Assembly: GCA_938084055.1 (NCBI GenBank)
Contig: CALKDK010000047.1
Span: 1-32,359 of the forward strand
Source of the DNA: an uncultured Luminiphilus sp.
GTDB taxonomy: Bacteria; Pseudomonadota; Gammaproteobacteria; Pseudomonadales; Halieaceae
Length of the DNA stretch: 32,359 nucleotides
Direction: 5' to 3'
Part shown: in pieces, positions 18,892 through 28,805 of the stretch
Layout of the letters: every line of letters starts with the position of its first letter
Position numbering within the stretch: position 1 is the stretch's first letter
Notes under the pieces: generated by a model
Databases searched by the model: none
What the model saw: only the letters and a program-made list of their open reading frames with translations
Told to the model about the DNA's origin: nothing
Program-made: the position numbers and the translations under genes

Positions 18892-19686
18892 ATGGAACCG
18901 ATGGCCACCATCGCCCTGCGTGCCGCTCGAAAAGCCGGCGACCTGATCGTGAGGGCATCCGACGAGCTCGACCGGGTCGGTCATCAGGCCAAGGGCGCCG
19001 CTGATTTCGTTACCGAGGTGGACCTCGCCTCGGAGAAGGAAATTCTCTACCACCTCGGCAAAGCCTACCCGGATCACGCTTTTCTTGCCGAAGAAGGCGG
19101 GCGCACGGGTAATCCAGAGGCCAACCACCTGTGGGTCATTGACCCACTGGATGGCACCAGCAACTTTATGCGGGGAATCCCCCATTACTGTGTCTCGATA
19201 GCCTGCTTCGTAGACGGTCGACTGGAGCATGGCATTGTTCTTGACCCCGTTCGCAGGGAAGAATTCACCGCCTCACGAGGTCGCGGTGCACAACTCAATG
19301 GGCACCGACTGCGGGTCAGTGGCCGAACCGATCTGCGGGAATGCCTGCTGGGAACCGGTATCCCCTTCCTGGGGCATGAGCAGGAGAAGCTGCCGCAGTA
19401 CAGTAAGACCCTCGCCGATCTGGCGGCACAGTGTATGGGTATCCGCCGAGCCGGTGCCGCAGCTCTGGATCTTGCCTATGTTGCCGCAGGGCGTCTGGAT
19501 GGTTTCTGGGAGGTCGGCCTGGAACGTTGGGATATGGCGGCCGGCGCTTTGCTGATACGGGAGGCTGGGGGCCTCATATCTGATCTGGAGGGTTCAGAGG
19601 GCTATCTGGATAACGGGCAGGTTGTCTGCGGCAGTCCAAAGGTGTTTAAACAAATTCTTGCCACCGTGGGACCCGCCCTGCGCTGA
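18892..19686 (+). CDS. suhB: Inositol-1-monophosphatase family protein SuhB
   Basis: A 264-residue Mg-dependent phosphatase of the inositol monophosphatase family; E. coli SuhB is also a factor for rRNA antitermination. Metal-site residues are Glu67 (LAEEGG), Asp84 and Asp87 (DPLDGTSNF) and Asp214 (RWDMAAG). The start at 18892 is supported by GGAG eight bases upstream and by the family N-terminus (MEPMATIALRAARKAG); the frame extends to 18838 without support. It is the only plus-strand gene between 2790 and 26510, lies convergent with secF and divergent from trmJ, and keeps the trmJ-suhB-secF order of pseudomonads. Confidence 0.97.
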   Translation: MEPMATIALRAARKAGDLIVRASDELDRVGHQAKGAADFVTEVDLASEKEILYHLGKAYPDHAFLAEEGGRTGNPEANHLWVIDPLDGTSNFMRGIPHYCVSIACFVDGRLEHGIVLDPVRREEFTASRGRGAQLNGHRLRVSGRTDLRECLLGTGIPFLGHEQEKLPQYSKTLADLAAQCMGIRRAGAAALDLAYVAAGRLDGFWEVGLERWDMAAGALLIREAGGLISDLEGSEGYLDNGQVVCGSPKVFKQILATVGPALR

Positions 19687-19691
19687 ACGTC

Positions 19692-19707
19692 GTCTCAGAC
19701 CTGAGAC
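19692..19707. repeat. Palindrome at the suhB/secF convergent junction
   Basis: GTCTCAG (19692-19698) and CTGAGAC (19701-19707) are perfect complements two bases apart. They cover the secF stop codon and begin six bases past the suhB stop. Neither strand has a T run after it, so it is not a standard intrinsic terminator. Confidence 0.4.
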
Positions 19708-20609
19708 CCATCCTCACTGCCCCCCTCCCTGACAGGAATTGCAACGTCGTCCTTGCTGACGCCCATGGCAAGCAAAATCGTGGCCGAAACATAAATCGAC
19801 GAATAGGTTCCTATCGCAACACCCGCCAGCAACGCTAAGGCGAAACTATGGATCATCTCGCCGCCAAACACGGCCAGCGCCAGCAGTACAAGCAATGTGG
19901 TCAGTGACGTCACCAATGTTCGGCCCAAGGTCTCCGTCAGTGAGATATCAATCACCTCTAGCGAGGGTTTACGGCGCAGCTTGCGAAAATTCTCCCGAAT
20001 GCGGTCCGCGACCACGATGGTATCGTTCAGCGAGTAACCAATCACCGCCAGAATCGCCGCCAGCACGGTCAAGTCGAACTCAAAACCCATAAGCGAGAAA
20101 TAGCCGAGGACAAACAATACGTCGTGGGCCAGCGCCATCACGGCCCCGACTGCGAATTTGACCTGAAAACGAAAGCCAACATAGAGCATGACGAGTCCGA
20201 GAGCCAACAGCATCGCCAGCCCCCCCTGTTCCCTGAGCTCCTCACCAACTGCAGGCCCTACGAATTCAATTCGACGCAGTTCCACAGGCACGCTGGAAGC
20301 TTCCCGAAGGGCAGCAACCATCGCCAGGCCCTGCTCGTCAGAGTAGCTGAGCGGCAGCCGAATCAAGACATCGCGATCCGTACCAAAGGCCACAACGATG
20401 GCGCCATCATAGCCACTCATCTCGAGTGTCTGGCGTATTTGCTGCAGGTTGGCAGTGTCCCCATAGGCCACCTCCACCAGCGTACCGCCGGTAAAATCGA
20501 GGCCCCAGTTCAACGAGCGGGTTACCAGTGCACCACCGGCCACCAGCATCGCCAATAAGGAGAAAACCGTTGCGACACGGCGCCAGGCCATAAAGGGAAT
20601 CACTTTCAT
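19695..20609 (-). CDS. secF: Protein translocase subunit SecF
   Basis: A 304-residue inner-membrane protein that, with SecD, uses the proton gradient to pull proteins through SecYEG. Six membrane segments are evident: one at about residues 12-32, then, after a periplasmic domain, five between about 130 and 285. Family motifs are GLDFTGG at 36-42 and GYSLNDTIVVADRIREN near residue 190. Its ATG overlaps the secD stop as ATGA. Only eight bases separate it from the convergent suhB. Confidence 0.97.
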   Translation of the reverse strand: MKVIPFMAWRRVATVFSLLAMLVAGGALVTRSLNWGLDFTGGTLVEVAYGDTANLQQIRQTLEMSGYDGAIVVAFGTDRDVLIRLPLSYSDEQGLAMVAALREASSVPVELRRIEFVGPAVGEELREQGGLAMLLALGLVMLYVGFRFQVKFAVGAVMALAHDVLFVLGYFSLMGFEFDLTVLAAILAVIGYSLNDTIVVADRIRENFRKLRRKPSLEVIDISLTETLGRTLVTSLTTLLVLLALAVFGGEMIHSFALALLAGVAIGTYSSIYVSATILLAMGVSKDDVAIPVREGGSEDGSQV

Positions 20610-22507
20610 GCCGCCGCCTCCTTCGCATCGCGCTTGGGCAGTGGGCCAATCGATAAACTGTCCACCCTGCGCCCGCCATAAATGATATTAACCAGCGCTC
20701 GGGTCCCGAGAATGGCAGTAAACATTGATGTGATGATCCCCAGCGACAGCGTTACGGCAAATCCCTTGATAGGACCCGTGCCCACGGCGTACAGGATGAC
20801 CGCGACGATCAGCGTTGTAATGTTGGCGTCCAGGATGGTGGCCACGGCCCGTTCAAACCCGGCATCGATTGCCATTTGCGGTGCCATACGCCGGGCCAAT
20901 TCTTCACGAATCCGCGCAAAAATGAGCACATTGGCATCCACGGCCATGCCTACAGTCAGAACGATGCCCGCTATACCGGGAAGGGTGAGGGTGGCCCCCA
21001 GTAAAGACATAAAGGCCAGCAGCAAAATAAGGTTGGTGGTGAGGGCGATAACCGCGGCTATACCGAAGACCCGGTAATACAACATCATGAATACGATCAC
21101 GAGGGCCAGGCCGATCTGGACGGACTTCACCCCCAGGGCGATGTTCTCGGCACCCAGTGACGGGCCTACGGTACGTTCCTCAACGAAAGAAATAGGCGCG
21201 GCAAGAGCACCTGCACGCAGCATCAGTGCCAACTCAGAGGCCTCACCGGGCGAATCCAATCCGGTAATCTGGAATGAGGCACCCAGGGCAGACTGAATCA
21301 CAGGTGCCGTCAGGATTTTCCTCTCGTCATAGGGGACCTTGATCGCTATTTCTTCTCCTGTTTCATCCCGTTCATAGCGGGTTCGATACTTCCGCTCGAT
21401 GAAAAGAACGCCCATACGCCGCTTGATATTGCTTCGAGTTGCTCGGGACATAAGCATGCCACCCTCACCATCAAGGGTTATGGACACGTTGGGTTGGCCG
21501 TTCTGATCAAAACCGGCCGCTGCATTGGATACACGCTCACCCGTGATGATGATCTCCCGCTCCAGCCACTCGGTCAGGCTGGAGCGATCCTCACCCCGGT
21601 ATTCGAAGCGCTGTCGGTCCGTAACGGGGGCATTGGTCTCAGCAACCAGTCGAAACTCGAGGTTTGCGACCTTACCCAAAATGCGCTTGGCCTCGGCAGT
21701 ATCCTGAATTCCCGGAAGTTCAACAACGATGCGGTTGGCACCCTGTTTCTGCACCAGGGGCTCCGACACACCCAGTTCATTTACCCGATTGCGAATCGTC
21801 GTCAGGTTCTGATCGACAGCGTAGTCAACCACCTCGCTGATCGTCGCGTCCGTGACTTCAGCAAACAACTCCCATTTCCCTTCGCTGTCAACCCGATCGA
21901 GCCGGAGTTCGGGATAGAGACTGGCAGTAACGCCCCGCGCCGCTTCACGCGTCTCAGCATCTTGAAAACTCATGGCCACACGACGCCCCTGCAGGCGCAC
22001 GAGCCCGCGAATTCGCTCCTCCCTTAAACCCCGCTTGATGCCTGCCTCATACATTTCCACGCGTCTCTCGGTTGCGGCAGCGACATCAACTTCGAGTTTG
22101 AAGTGCACGCCACCGCTGAGATCAAGGCCGAGTTTCATGGGTTGTGCACCGCCCCTGACCAACCAGTCTGGCGTGGTCGGCGCGAGGTTGAGGGCAATGA
22201 TGTAACTGTCACCGAGGGCTCTGGACAACACCGATTGGGCGCGGAGCTGGTCGTCCCGTGCAGCAAGTCGGATCAGGCCAGACTTACCGCCGTCCTGCAG
22301 CTCCTCTCCAAAATGGGTAATGCCCGCCTCGTCAAGGGCGCTTGTGGCGCGCGACAGCGTCTGCTCGTCTATCGCCTGGGAACCACTGGCCCCACCGATC
22401 TGTAATGCGGGATCCGGGGCGTACAGATTGGGGGCGGCATAGTAGAAACCAAACAACACCACACCGAGGATCAGAAGGTTCTTCCAGAGGGAATAACGAT
22501 TGAGCAT
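20606..22507 (-). CDS. secD: Protein translocase subunit SecD
   Basis: A 633-residue inner-membrane partner of SecF. It has an N-terminal membrane segment (about residues 8-25), a large periplasmic domain with GLDLSGG at 127-133, and five C-terminal membrane segments from about residue 460, including GMAVDANVLIFARIREE, which carries the conserved charged residues of the proton path. Length is close to E. coli SecD (615). In most gammaproteobacteria yajC and tgt lie directly before secD; here the gene before it on the same strand is purL, 133 bases away. Confidence 0.97.
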   Translation of the reverse strand: MLNRYSLWKNLLILGVVLFGFYYAAPNLYAPDPALQIGGASGSQAIDEQTLSRATSALDEAGITHFGEELQDGGKSGLIRLAARDDQLRAQSVLSRALGDSYIIALNLAPTTPDWLVRGGAQPMKLGLDLSGGVHFKLEVDVAAATERRVEMYEAGIKRGLREERIRGLVRLQGRRVAMSFQDAETREAARGVTASLYPELRLDRVDSEGKWELFAEVTDATISEVVDYAVDQNLTTIRNRVNELGVSEPLVQKQGANRIVVELPGIQDTAEAKRILGKVANLEFRLVAETNAPVTDRQRFEYRGEDRSSLTEWLEREIIITGERVSNAAAGFDQNGQPNVSITLDGEGGMLMSRATRSNIKRRMGVLFIERKYRTRYERDETGEEIAIKVPYDERKILTAPVIQSALGASFQITGLDSPGEASELALMLRAGALAAPISFVEERTVGPSLGAENIALGVKSVQIGLALVIVFMMLYYRVFGIAAVIALTTNLILLLAFMSLLGATLTLPGIAGIVLTVGMAVDANVLIFARIREELARRMAPQMAIDAGFERAVATILDANITTLIVAVILYAVGTGPIKGFAVTLSLGIITSMFTAILGTRALVNIIYGGRRVDSLSIGPLPKRDAKEAAA

Positions 22508-22562
22508 GGAAAACTCGTCAGTTGGTCAGTGCGATTGGCGAAGGGCGCTCGGTCAATCCCAA

Positions 22563-22588
22563 CGCCACGTGGGGTGGCGCGCAGTGTA
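22563..22588 (-). promoter_or_regulatory. Possible secD promoter and leader hairpin
   Basis: In the 133-base gap between purL and secD the minus strand has TACACT (22583-22588, four of six) without a good -35. Just downstream is a perfect 6-bp hairpin, CGCCAC with GTGGCG around five bases (22563-22579). No T run follows the stem, so it does not look like a purL terminator. The call is weak. Confidence 0.25.
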
Positions 22589-22640
22589 GCGACTGAGCGT
22601 CTCCATTAACAGGCAGATGTGGGGACTGGACACACCGATT

Positions 22641-25600
22641 TCAACCCAACCAGGTTCGGGCATTGCGAAACAGTCGCATCCATCCTGAGTCCTCTGGCCA
22701 GTCCCCAGGCGCCCAGGATAGCTGCGCAGTCCTGAATACACGCTCCGGATGGGGCATCATGATCGTTACCCGGCCGTCTTCGCTACACAACCCGGCAATG
22801 CCCGCGGGCGAACCGTTGGGATTGAAGGGATAACGCTGGGTAACGGCACCCTGGTGATCGATGTAGCGCATGCCGATGGTTCCCGATGCCTGTGCATTGC
22901 TGAGGTGACCATCGCCTGCAAACAGGGCGCGGCCCTCGCCATGAGCCACTGCAATCGGCAACTTCGACCCGGCCATACCATCCAGGAGCAGCGACGGACT
23001 GTGCTCTACCTGAATCAACGCTACCCGCGCCTCATATTGCTCCGACGTGTTTCTGGCAAAACGAGGCCAGTGGCCGGCGCCGGGGATCAACTCGCCAAGA
23101 TTGGATAGCATTTGGCAACCATTACAGACGCCGAGGGTAAAAGTATCAGGGCGCTCAAAAAATGCCGAGAACTCGGACCGGAGACCGCCGTTGAAGAGAA
23201 TGGTCTTGGCCCAGCCCTCTCCCGCACCCAGGACATCGCCGTAGGAAAACCCCCCACAAGCTGCAAGGCCCTGAAAATCCTGCAGGGATACCCCACCATC
23301 CAACAGGTCACTCATATGCACGTCAATGGCAGCAAAACCCGCGCGATGGAATGCCGCAGCCATTTCTGATTGGCCATTTACACCCTGCTCTCGCAGAATA
23401 GCGACCCGCGGCGCAACACCCGTCGCAATAAACGGGGCGGCCACGTCGTCTCCGGGATCAAAGGACAGCTCGGCCGACAGACCGGGATCATCAGCCAGAA
23501 TGTTGTCAAACTCCTGATCAGCACAGGCGCTGTTATCGCGCATCCGCTGCAACTGGTGGCTCGTCCGGCTCCAAAGCTGCTGCAGTGCGCCGCGCCGGCT
23601 ATCAATCAGTTCAAATTTATTGGTATTGACGACAATGCGTTCATCCAGCCTGGGTACCGCAACCGGGACAAGGCACCCGCCCAGACCCGCCTCAACCGCA
23701 AGAGCCTCCACCCGGTGACGATCCTTTTCATGCACCTGTACAACGACACCGATCTCCTCGCTGAACAGGGCGGCCAGGGCCTCCGGTCCCTCTGCACCGA
23801 TGGAGATATCCAAACCACACCGAGCGGCGAAGGCCATCTCCAGCAAAGTGACCAGGAGACCACCATCAGACCGATCGTGATAGGCAAGAATCAGGTCACG
23901 AGACTTGAGCTGGTTGATAAAAGTGAACAGAGCCGTGACATCCCCGGCATCTACATCGGGCACTTCCGCGGCCAGGGCGCCCCAACACTGTGCTAGCGCC
24001 GAGCCGCCCAGCCGATTACGGCCACGGCCAAGATCAATGAGAAGTAACGCCGTGTCCTCTGACCGGGACAATTGCGGCGTCAACGTAGCGCGCACATCGC
24101 CGACCGGTGCAAACGCAGAGACAATCAGGGATACAGGGGCCGTAACAGTTTTTTCCTCTCCGCCATCCTGCCAGGCCGTGCGCATTGACATGGAGTCCTT
24201 ACCCACCGGCACGGTTATCCCCAGCTCGGGGCAAAATTCAAGGCCCACGGTGCGAACGGTATCGTACAGAACGGCATCGTTATCACCGTGTCCCGCCGCA
24301 CACATCCAGTTGGCAGATAATCGAATATCCGCAAGGTGCGCCACGGGCGCTGCGAGAAGATTGGTAATAGCCTCTGCTATGGCTATTCGAGCCGACGCAG
24401 GTCCGCTCATGAGCGCTACGGGGGTCCGCTCCCCCATGCTCATGGCCTCGCCAAGATACGAGTCAAGCGATACGGCTGTAACGGCGCAATCAGCAACCGG
24501 TACCTGCCAAGGACCCACCATCTGGTCCCGTGCGACCAGCCCGGTTACTGATCTATCGCCAATGGTAATAAGGAACGCCTTGGAGCCAACCGCTGGAAAT
24601 TGCAGGACACGCTCCAGGGCATCGGCGGGGCTAAGTTCGGCTGTAAAATCATCGACGCAGGGCGCCCCCCTGTGGGCATCCCTGTGCATTTTGGGCGGCT
24701 TGCCAAAAAGCAGTCCCATGGGCAAATCAACGGGTTGGTTGCCAAAATGGGCGTCCGCAACCTCAAGGTGCAGCGTCTCGGTGGCTTCGCCCACCACCGC
24801 ATAGGGGCATCTTTCACGATCACAGATAGCCCTGAAGACAGCCAAATGCTCGGGTTCAATGGCCAGCACATAGCGCTCCTGCGCCTCGTTACACCAGATT
24901 TCCAAAGGACTCATACCCGGTTCATCACTGGGTATGCTGCGTAACTCGATACGACCACCACGGCCCCCGTCCTTGACCAATTCGGGCAGCGCATTGCTCA
25001 GGCCTCCCGCACCGACGTCATGGATGAAGGCGATGGGATTGTGATCCCCCAGAGCCCAGCAGCCATCGATAACTTCCTGACAGCGTCGCTCCATCTCGGG
25101 GTTTTGGCGCTGTACCGAGGCAAAGTCGAGCGCTTCATCGCTTTCGCCACTGGTCATGGATGAGGCGGCACCGCCGCCAAGACCGATCAGCATCGCAGGA
25201 CCACCCAGTACAATCAGGTGCGCCCCGGGGGTAAAACCGCCTTTTTCAATGTGGGCTTCGCGGATGTTGCCAAAGCCACCGGCGATCATGATCGGTTTGT
25301 GATAGCCCTTGACACCCTCTGCAGTCAGAAGCTCAAAGGTACGAAAATAACCGGTCAGGTTTGGCCTGCCGAATTCGTTGTTAAACGCCGCCGCGCCGAT
25401 AGGTCCGTCAAGCATGATTTGCAGTGGAGACACAATCCGAGTGGGGCGTCCGTAGCCCAACTCCCAGGGTTGGGGCAGCTCGGGAAGCTCAAGATGCGAA
25501 ACCGTAAATCCGACCAGGCCCGCCTTGGGCTTTGAACCGCGACCCACAGCGCCCTCATCGCGGATCTCGCCACCCGAGCCTGTGCCGGCGCCCGCAAAGG

Positions 25601-26510
25601 GTGCTATGGCGGTGGGATGGTTATGAGTCTCCACCTTCATAAGGAGGTGGATGGACTCGTCATGAAACCCATATTCACCACTTTGGGGATCTGGATACCA
25701 GCGCCCGGCCCGGTGTCCGGCTACAACGGCAGCATTGTCGGAATAAGCCGACAACACGCCCTCACCGCCAGCTTGGTGGGTATGTCGGATCATACTGAAC
25801 AGGGAGTGTTCACAGTCAACGCCATCAATCGTCCAACTCGCGTTGAAAATCTTATGACGGCAATGCTCTGAGTTCGCCTGGGCAAACATCATGAGTTCGA
25901 TATCGCTTGGATTCCGCCCGAGGCCTCGAAATGCGTCGACCAGATAATCAATTTCGTCGGCTGCCAGGGCGAGTCCCAGTGAGACATTCGCGTCTTCCAA
26001 CGCAGCACTCCCACCCGAGATCACGTCGATAATCGTGAAAGCCGAAGGCTCAGTTGCCTTGAATAAACCCTCCAATTCCGCGGCGGAGGAGAGCACCGAC
26101 TCCACCATCCGGTCATGTAATAAACCCAGTATTTGTGCGCTATCCCTATCACCGAGCGCCTCGAGCCCTGCCATGACGTAACACACGCCGCGTTCGATCC
26201 GCTCTACGGCGCTGAATCCGCAGTTGTGGGCGATGTCGGTTGCCTTGCTCGACCACGGAGAGATAGTGCCCAACCGCGGGACCACAAAACGGCAGCCACC
26301 CATGTCGGGCAGACCCTGCCGCGCGGGACCTGCTGCACCGGGCTGCAGCAAACGCGCAAGTTGTTCTCTATCGACAGGTGCGGAGTGCTCTACCGCATAG
26401 ATATAGTAGGCATCCTGAAGGACAATCCGGGAATCCACGGCCTGCAACGCGTCCTGTAACACCCGGTAGCGCGGTGGCGTCAGAGCGGAAGATCCGGGAA
26501 GAATAAACAT
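22641..26510 (-). CDS. purL: Phosphoribosylformylglycinamidine synthase (large single-chain PurL)
   Basis: A 1289-residue enzyme for the fourth step of purine synthesis (FGAR + glutamine + ATP to FGAM). It combines an N-terminal PurS-like domain, two AIRS-type synthase halves (with GGGAASSM and [14 protein letters not shown] in the first) and a C-terminal glutaminase. In the glutaminase the triad is Cys1129 (GVCNGCQML), His1254 and Glu1256 (MPHPERVF). The start at 26510 ([10 protein letters not shown]) fits the family N-terminus and has GGAG seven bases upstream; an extension to 26576 would run through the -10 box. It is divergent from mltF, a pairing also seen in Pseudomonas and E. coli. Confidence 0.98.
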   Translation of the reverse strand: MFILPGSSALTPPRYRVLQDALQAVDSRIVLQDAYYIYAVEHSAPVDREQLARLLQPGAAGPARQGLPDMGGCRFVVPRLGTISPWSSKATDIAHNCGFSAVERIERGVCYVMAGLEALGDRDSAQILGLLHDRMVESVLSSAAELEGLFKATEPSAFTIIDVISGGSAALEDANVSLGLALAADEIDYLVDAFRGLGRNPSDIELMMFAQANSEHCRHKIFNASWTIDGVDCEHSLFSMIRHTHQAGGEGVLSAYSDNAAVVAGHRAGRWYPDPQSGEYGFHDESIHLLMKVETHNHPTAIAPFAGAGTGSGGEIRDEGAVGRGSKPKAGLVGFTVSHLELPELPQPWELGYGRPTRIVSPLQIMLDGPIGAAAFNNEFGRPNLTGYFRTFELLTAEGVKGYHKPIMIAGGFGNIREAHIEKGGFTPGAHLIVLGGPAMLIGLGGGAASSMTSGESDEALDFASVQRQNPEMERRCQEVIDGCWALGDHNPIAFIHDVGAGGLSNALPELVKDGGRGGRIELRSIPSDEPGMSPLEIWCNEAQERYVLAIEPEHLAVFRAICDRERCPYAVVGEATETLHLEVADAHFGNQPVDLPMGLLFGKPPKMHRDAHRGAPCVDDFTAELSPADALERVLQFPAVGSKAFLITIGDRSVTGLVARDQMVGPWQVPVADCAVTAVSLDSYLGEAMSMGERTPVALMSGPASARIAIAEAITNLLAAPVAHLADIRLSANWMCAAGHGDNDAVLYDTVRTVGLEFCPELGITVPVGKDSMSMRTAWQDGGEEKTVTAPVSLIVSAFAPVGDVRATLTPQLSRSEDTALLLIDLGRGRNRLGGSALAQCWGALAAEVPDVDAGDVTALFTFINQLKSRDLILAYHDRSDGGLLVTLLEMAFAARCGLDISIGAEGPEALAALFSEEIGVVVQVHEKDRHRVEALAVEAGLGGCLVPVAVPRLDERIVVNTNKFELIDSRRGALQQLWSRTSHQLQRMRDNSACADQEFDNILADDPGLSAELSFDPGDDVAAPFIATGVAPRVAILREQGVNGQSEMAAAFHRAGFAAIDVHMSDLLDGGVSLQDFQGLAACGGFSYGDVLGAGEGWAKTILFNGGLRSEFSAFFERPDTFTLGVCNGCQMLSNLGELIPGAGHWPRFARNTSEQYEARVALIQVEHSPSLLLDGMAGSKLPIAVAHGEGRALFAGDGHLSNAQASGTIGMRYIDHQGAVTQRYPFNPNGSPAGIAGLCSEDGRVTIMMPHPERVFRTAQLSWAPGDWPEDSGWMRLFRNARTWLG

Positions 26511-26537
26511 GTAATGGCTCCGGGCAGGGACTGCGCA

Positions 26538-26543
26538 AGTATA
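26538..26543 (-). promoter_or_regulatory. -10 box of a purL promoter
   Basis: The minus strand reads TATACT, five of six consensus bases. Transcription would start near 26531 and give a leader of about 20 bases, enough for the GGAG site. The -35 region is poor (TTGGAG at a short 15-base spacing). No recognisable PurR palindrome was found. Confidence 0.4.
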
Positions 26544-26569
26544 CCTGCGACGGCCGAGCTCCAACATAT

Positions 26570-26599
26570 CGGACATGCCACAATCAGTCGCGCTACACT
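26570..26599 (+). promoter_or_regulatory. Possible promoter giving a leaderless mltF transcript
   Basis: CGGACA (26570-26575, four of six), an 18-base spacer and TACACT (26594-26599, four of six). The -10 box ends six bases before the mltF ATG at 26606, so a normal start site would fall on or beside the ATG. No Shine-Dalgarno sequence is present upstream of mltF. Confidence 0.35.
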
Positions 26600-26605
26600 A
26601 AATTC

Positions 26606-28030
26606 ATGAACCCAAGAGCCACCATCATTACCCTCACCCTGCTACTGACCCTGTTGGGCTGCAGTAACGATGACATTTTTGAGAATCTGGCCATCGACAG
26701 GGAACTGGTTGTAGTCACCCGGAACAGTCCTACCACCTACTACTTCGACGGTGACCAACCTGCAGGTTTCGAGTATGAGTTGCTCAAGGCGTTCGCTGAT
26801 GCCAGAGGCTACCGGCTTCGCTTTCAGGTTGCATTTACGATTGAAGAACTCCTGGCAACACTGGATGACCAAAAGGCTCACCTTGCGGCAGCTGGATTGA
26901 CCGTGACCCCCGATCGCAGCGAGCGCTTTTTGACTACCCGGCCCTATTTGAACCAAAGCCCACTGATCATTTACAAAAGTGGTAACCAACGCCCACGGAA
27001 GCTTCAGGATCTCATTGGTCGGGATCTGGTGGTCCTTGCGGGCAGCAGCCACGCGGAACTACTGAAGCGACTGTCGAAACGGGTACCCGGACTCTCGTGG
27101 CGGGAAGTGCAGGCGGGGGATACGCTGGAACTGATGCAGTTGGTCACACTGCAAAAGGCTGAACTCGCCGTCATAGATTCTGCAGAATTCAAGATCCAGC
27201 AACAGCTTTACCCACGCCTGGTTGCAGCAATGGATCTGGAGGCTGAAGAAGCTATGGCTTGGCACCTGCCAAAAACCCCAGCAGCTGCGGCGCTGGTGGA
27301 GGACATCAATGCATTTTTTATCGAGGCAGGCCAGTCTGGCGTACTGGAAACCATTCGTGAACGGCATTTTGGCGCCACCCGATTTTCATCGAGGGTCGGC
27401 GCCTTCACTTTCAACAGGCGGGTGACAGGTTTGCTGCCCAAGTGGCAACCGATGATTGAAGCCGTAGCGATCGAGTACCAAATGGACTGGCGGCTCCTCG
27501 CCGCAGTGTCTTATCAGGAATCCCATTGGAACCCAAAAGCCAGATCCCGTACCGGCGTCGAGGGCATGATGATGATAACCCGGGCTACGGCCAGAGAATT
27601 AGGCGTTACAGACCGGCTGGATCCACAGCAGAGTTTACGGGGCGGGGCACGTTTCATTCGTAATTTGCTGCGCCGCCTCCCCCCTGACATCGAGGAGCCC
27701 AACCGGCTATGGATGGCACTTGCGGCCTATAATATTGGCCTTGGCCATCTGGAGGATGCCCGGGTTCTGGCCGAGAAGCGCGGTCTCGATCCCCACCTTT
27801 GGCCCGATGTGCGTGCCCAGCTCACCGACCTGCAGAATCCGGATATTTATCCCACGACACGCTTTGGATTCGCCAGGGGCGCCGAAGCCGTCACCTATGT
27901 GGATAATATTCGCCAGTACTACGCTACCCTGCAGTTGATAACCCTCACCGAGGACCGTATCCAGCCGCCAATCGATGTCTCAAACCTGCTGACCAATACG
28001 CACCAACTGCCCCTGCCACTGGCCCTTTAG
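26606..28030 (+). CDS. mltF: Membrane-bound lytic murein transglycosylase F
   Basis: A 474-residue outer-membrane lipoprotein that cleaves peptidoglycan glycan chains to anhydro-muropeptides. The lipobox is LLGC with Cys19. Residues ~32-255 form a periplasmic-binding-protein type 3 domain (regulatory in MltF), and residues ~280-425 the family 1 SLT lysozyme-like domain. Catalytic Glu305 lies in SYQESHWNPKA, followed by GVEGMMMITRATA and ALAAYNIGLGHLEDAR, standard SLT motifs. The C-terminal ~40 residues (from about 435) are low in motifs. It is divergent from purL as in related genomes. It has no visible ribosome site. Confidence 0.95.
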   Translation: MNPRATIITLTLLLTLLGCSNDDIFENLAIDRELVVVTRNSPTTYYFDGDQPAGFEYELLKAFADARGYRLRFQVAFTIEELLATLDDQKAHLAAAGLTVTPDRSERFLTTRPYLNQSPLIIYKSGNQRPRKLQDLIGRDLVVLAGSSHAELLKRLSKRVPGLSWREVQAGDTLELMQLVTLQKAELAVIDSAEFKIQQQLYPRLVAAMDLEAEEAMAWHLPKTPAAAALVEDINAFFIEAGQSGVLETIRERHFGATRFSSRVGAFTFNRRVTGLLPKWQPMIEAVAIEYQMDWRLLAAVSYQESHWNPKARSRTGVEGMMMITRATARELGVTDRLDPQQSLRGGARFIRNLLRRLPPDIEEPNRLWMALAAYNIGLGHLEDARVLAEKRGLDPHLWPDVRAQLTDLQNPDIYPTTRFGFARGAEAVTYVDNIRQYYATLQLITLTEDRIQPPIDVSNLLTNTHQLPLPLAL

Positions 28031-28094
28031 GGGCTTGGGTTGTAACCGAGACGAGCTGCAGCGCAGCACTCCCTCACCGGTCGGCGCAAGCCCC
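28030..28094. repeat. Distant inverted repeat in the mltF/glycosylase convergent gap
   Basis: GGGGCTTG (28030-28037, starting in the mltF stop codon) and CAAGCCCC (28087-28094) are perfect 8-bp complements 49 bases apart. The intervening bases hold smaller self-complementary pieces (GCTGCAGC, ACCGGT). There is no T run. The 124-base gap has no gene that I can support. Confidence 0.3.
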
Positions 28095-28154
28095 TCGCAC
28101 CGGCAAATTGTCCCGACGTCACAACCTGCCATCGGCCCGGATAACGTGCATCCA

Positions 28155-28805
28155 TCAAGTCGCCTCGACCTCCGGAACAGCCCCGTAGTAGTGCCAGCAG
28201 AGCAGTGCCAGCGCACTTCTGTAGGGCTGAAATGTGTCTGCAAGCTGCTCCGTCTCACGCGCTGTAGGACGGGTGGACAAACCCATAAGTCGCCCAAACC
28301 CCACCCTAACTGCGAGATCACCACTGGGCCAAATGTCAGTGCGACCCAGGGAAAACATGAGGTACATGTGGGCCGACCAGACCCCGAAGCCCCGAATCGC
28401 CGTAATGCGCTCCAGGACTTCCCCGTCAGACATCTCGGGTAAGCGGTCGAGGGCTAATTCACCGGTCAGTACGGCGTCGGCCAAACTCCTCAAATAAGAC
28501 ACCTTTTGGCGCGACAATCCCGCACCCCGCAGCGCAGCATCGGCCGACGCGGCAATGCTCGTTGGGGCAAGGCGACCCTCCAGGGTTTCGACGAGCCGGG
28601 CTGTGATAGCTTCCGCAGCCCGGGTCGAGACCTGTTGCCCGACCACGATCCGCGCCAGTGACTCAAAACCATGGGGCGACCGCCTGGCCTTGGGAATCCC
28701 AACGCGTGCGATAGCCATGGCCACACGCTCATCCCGCTCGGCCGAGACGCCCAGAGCCTTCTTTACGTGACCGGGGGTCAGCTTGAAGTTGGCAACGCGC
28801 TTCAT
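28155..28805 (-). CDS. DNA-3-methyladenine glycosylase II-like (HhH-GPD superfamily)
   Basis: A 216-residue base-excision repair glycosylase that probably removes alkylated purines. The HhH-GPD domain fills most of the chain: VVGQQVSTRAAEAI near residue 55, the helix-hairpin-helix around ITAIRGFGVWSAHMYL (~135-149), and the catalytic Asp163 in WPSGDLAVRVG. It lacks the N-terminal domain of E. coli AlkA (282 residues) and resembles the short yeast Mag1-type enzymes. No iron-sulfur cysteine loop follows, which argues against MutY or endonuclease III. A GTG lies directly before the ATG used; GGAGG is seven bases before the GTG and ten before the ATG, so either start is possible. Confidence 0.88.
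   Translation of the reverse strand: MKRVANFKLTPGHVKKALGVSAERDERVAMAIARVGIPKARRSPHGFESLARIVVGQQVSTRAAEAITARLVETLEGRLAPTSIAASADAALRGAGLSRQKVSYLRSLADAVLTGELALDRLPEMSDGEVLERITAIRGFGVWSAHMYLMFSLGRTDIWPSGDLAVRVGFGRLMGLSTRPTARETEQLADTFQPYRSALALLCWHYYGAVPEVEAT

Noticed and set aside
23905..24804. Plus-strand frame of 299 codons opposite purL
   Set aside because: Antisense to PurL; Ser/Arg/Pro-rich, low-complexity translation with no domain.
26511..26576. N-terminal extension of purL
   Set aside because: The ATG at 26510 has a good ribosome site and the family N-terminus; the extension covers a -10 box.
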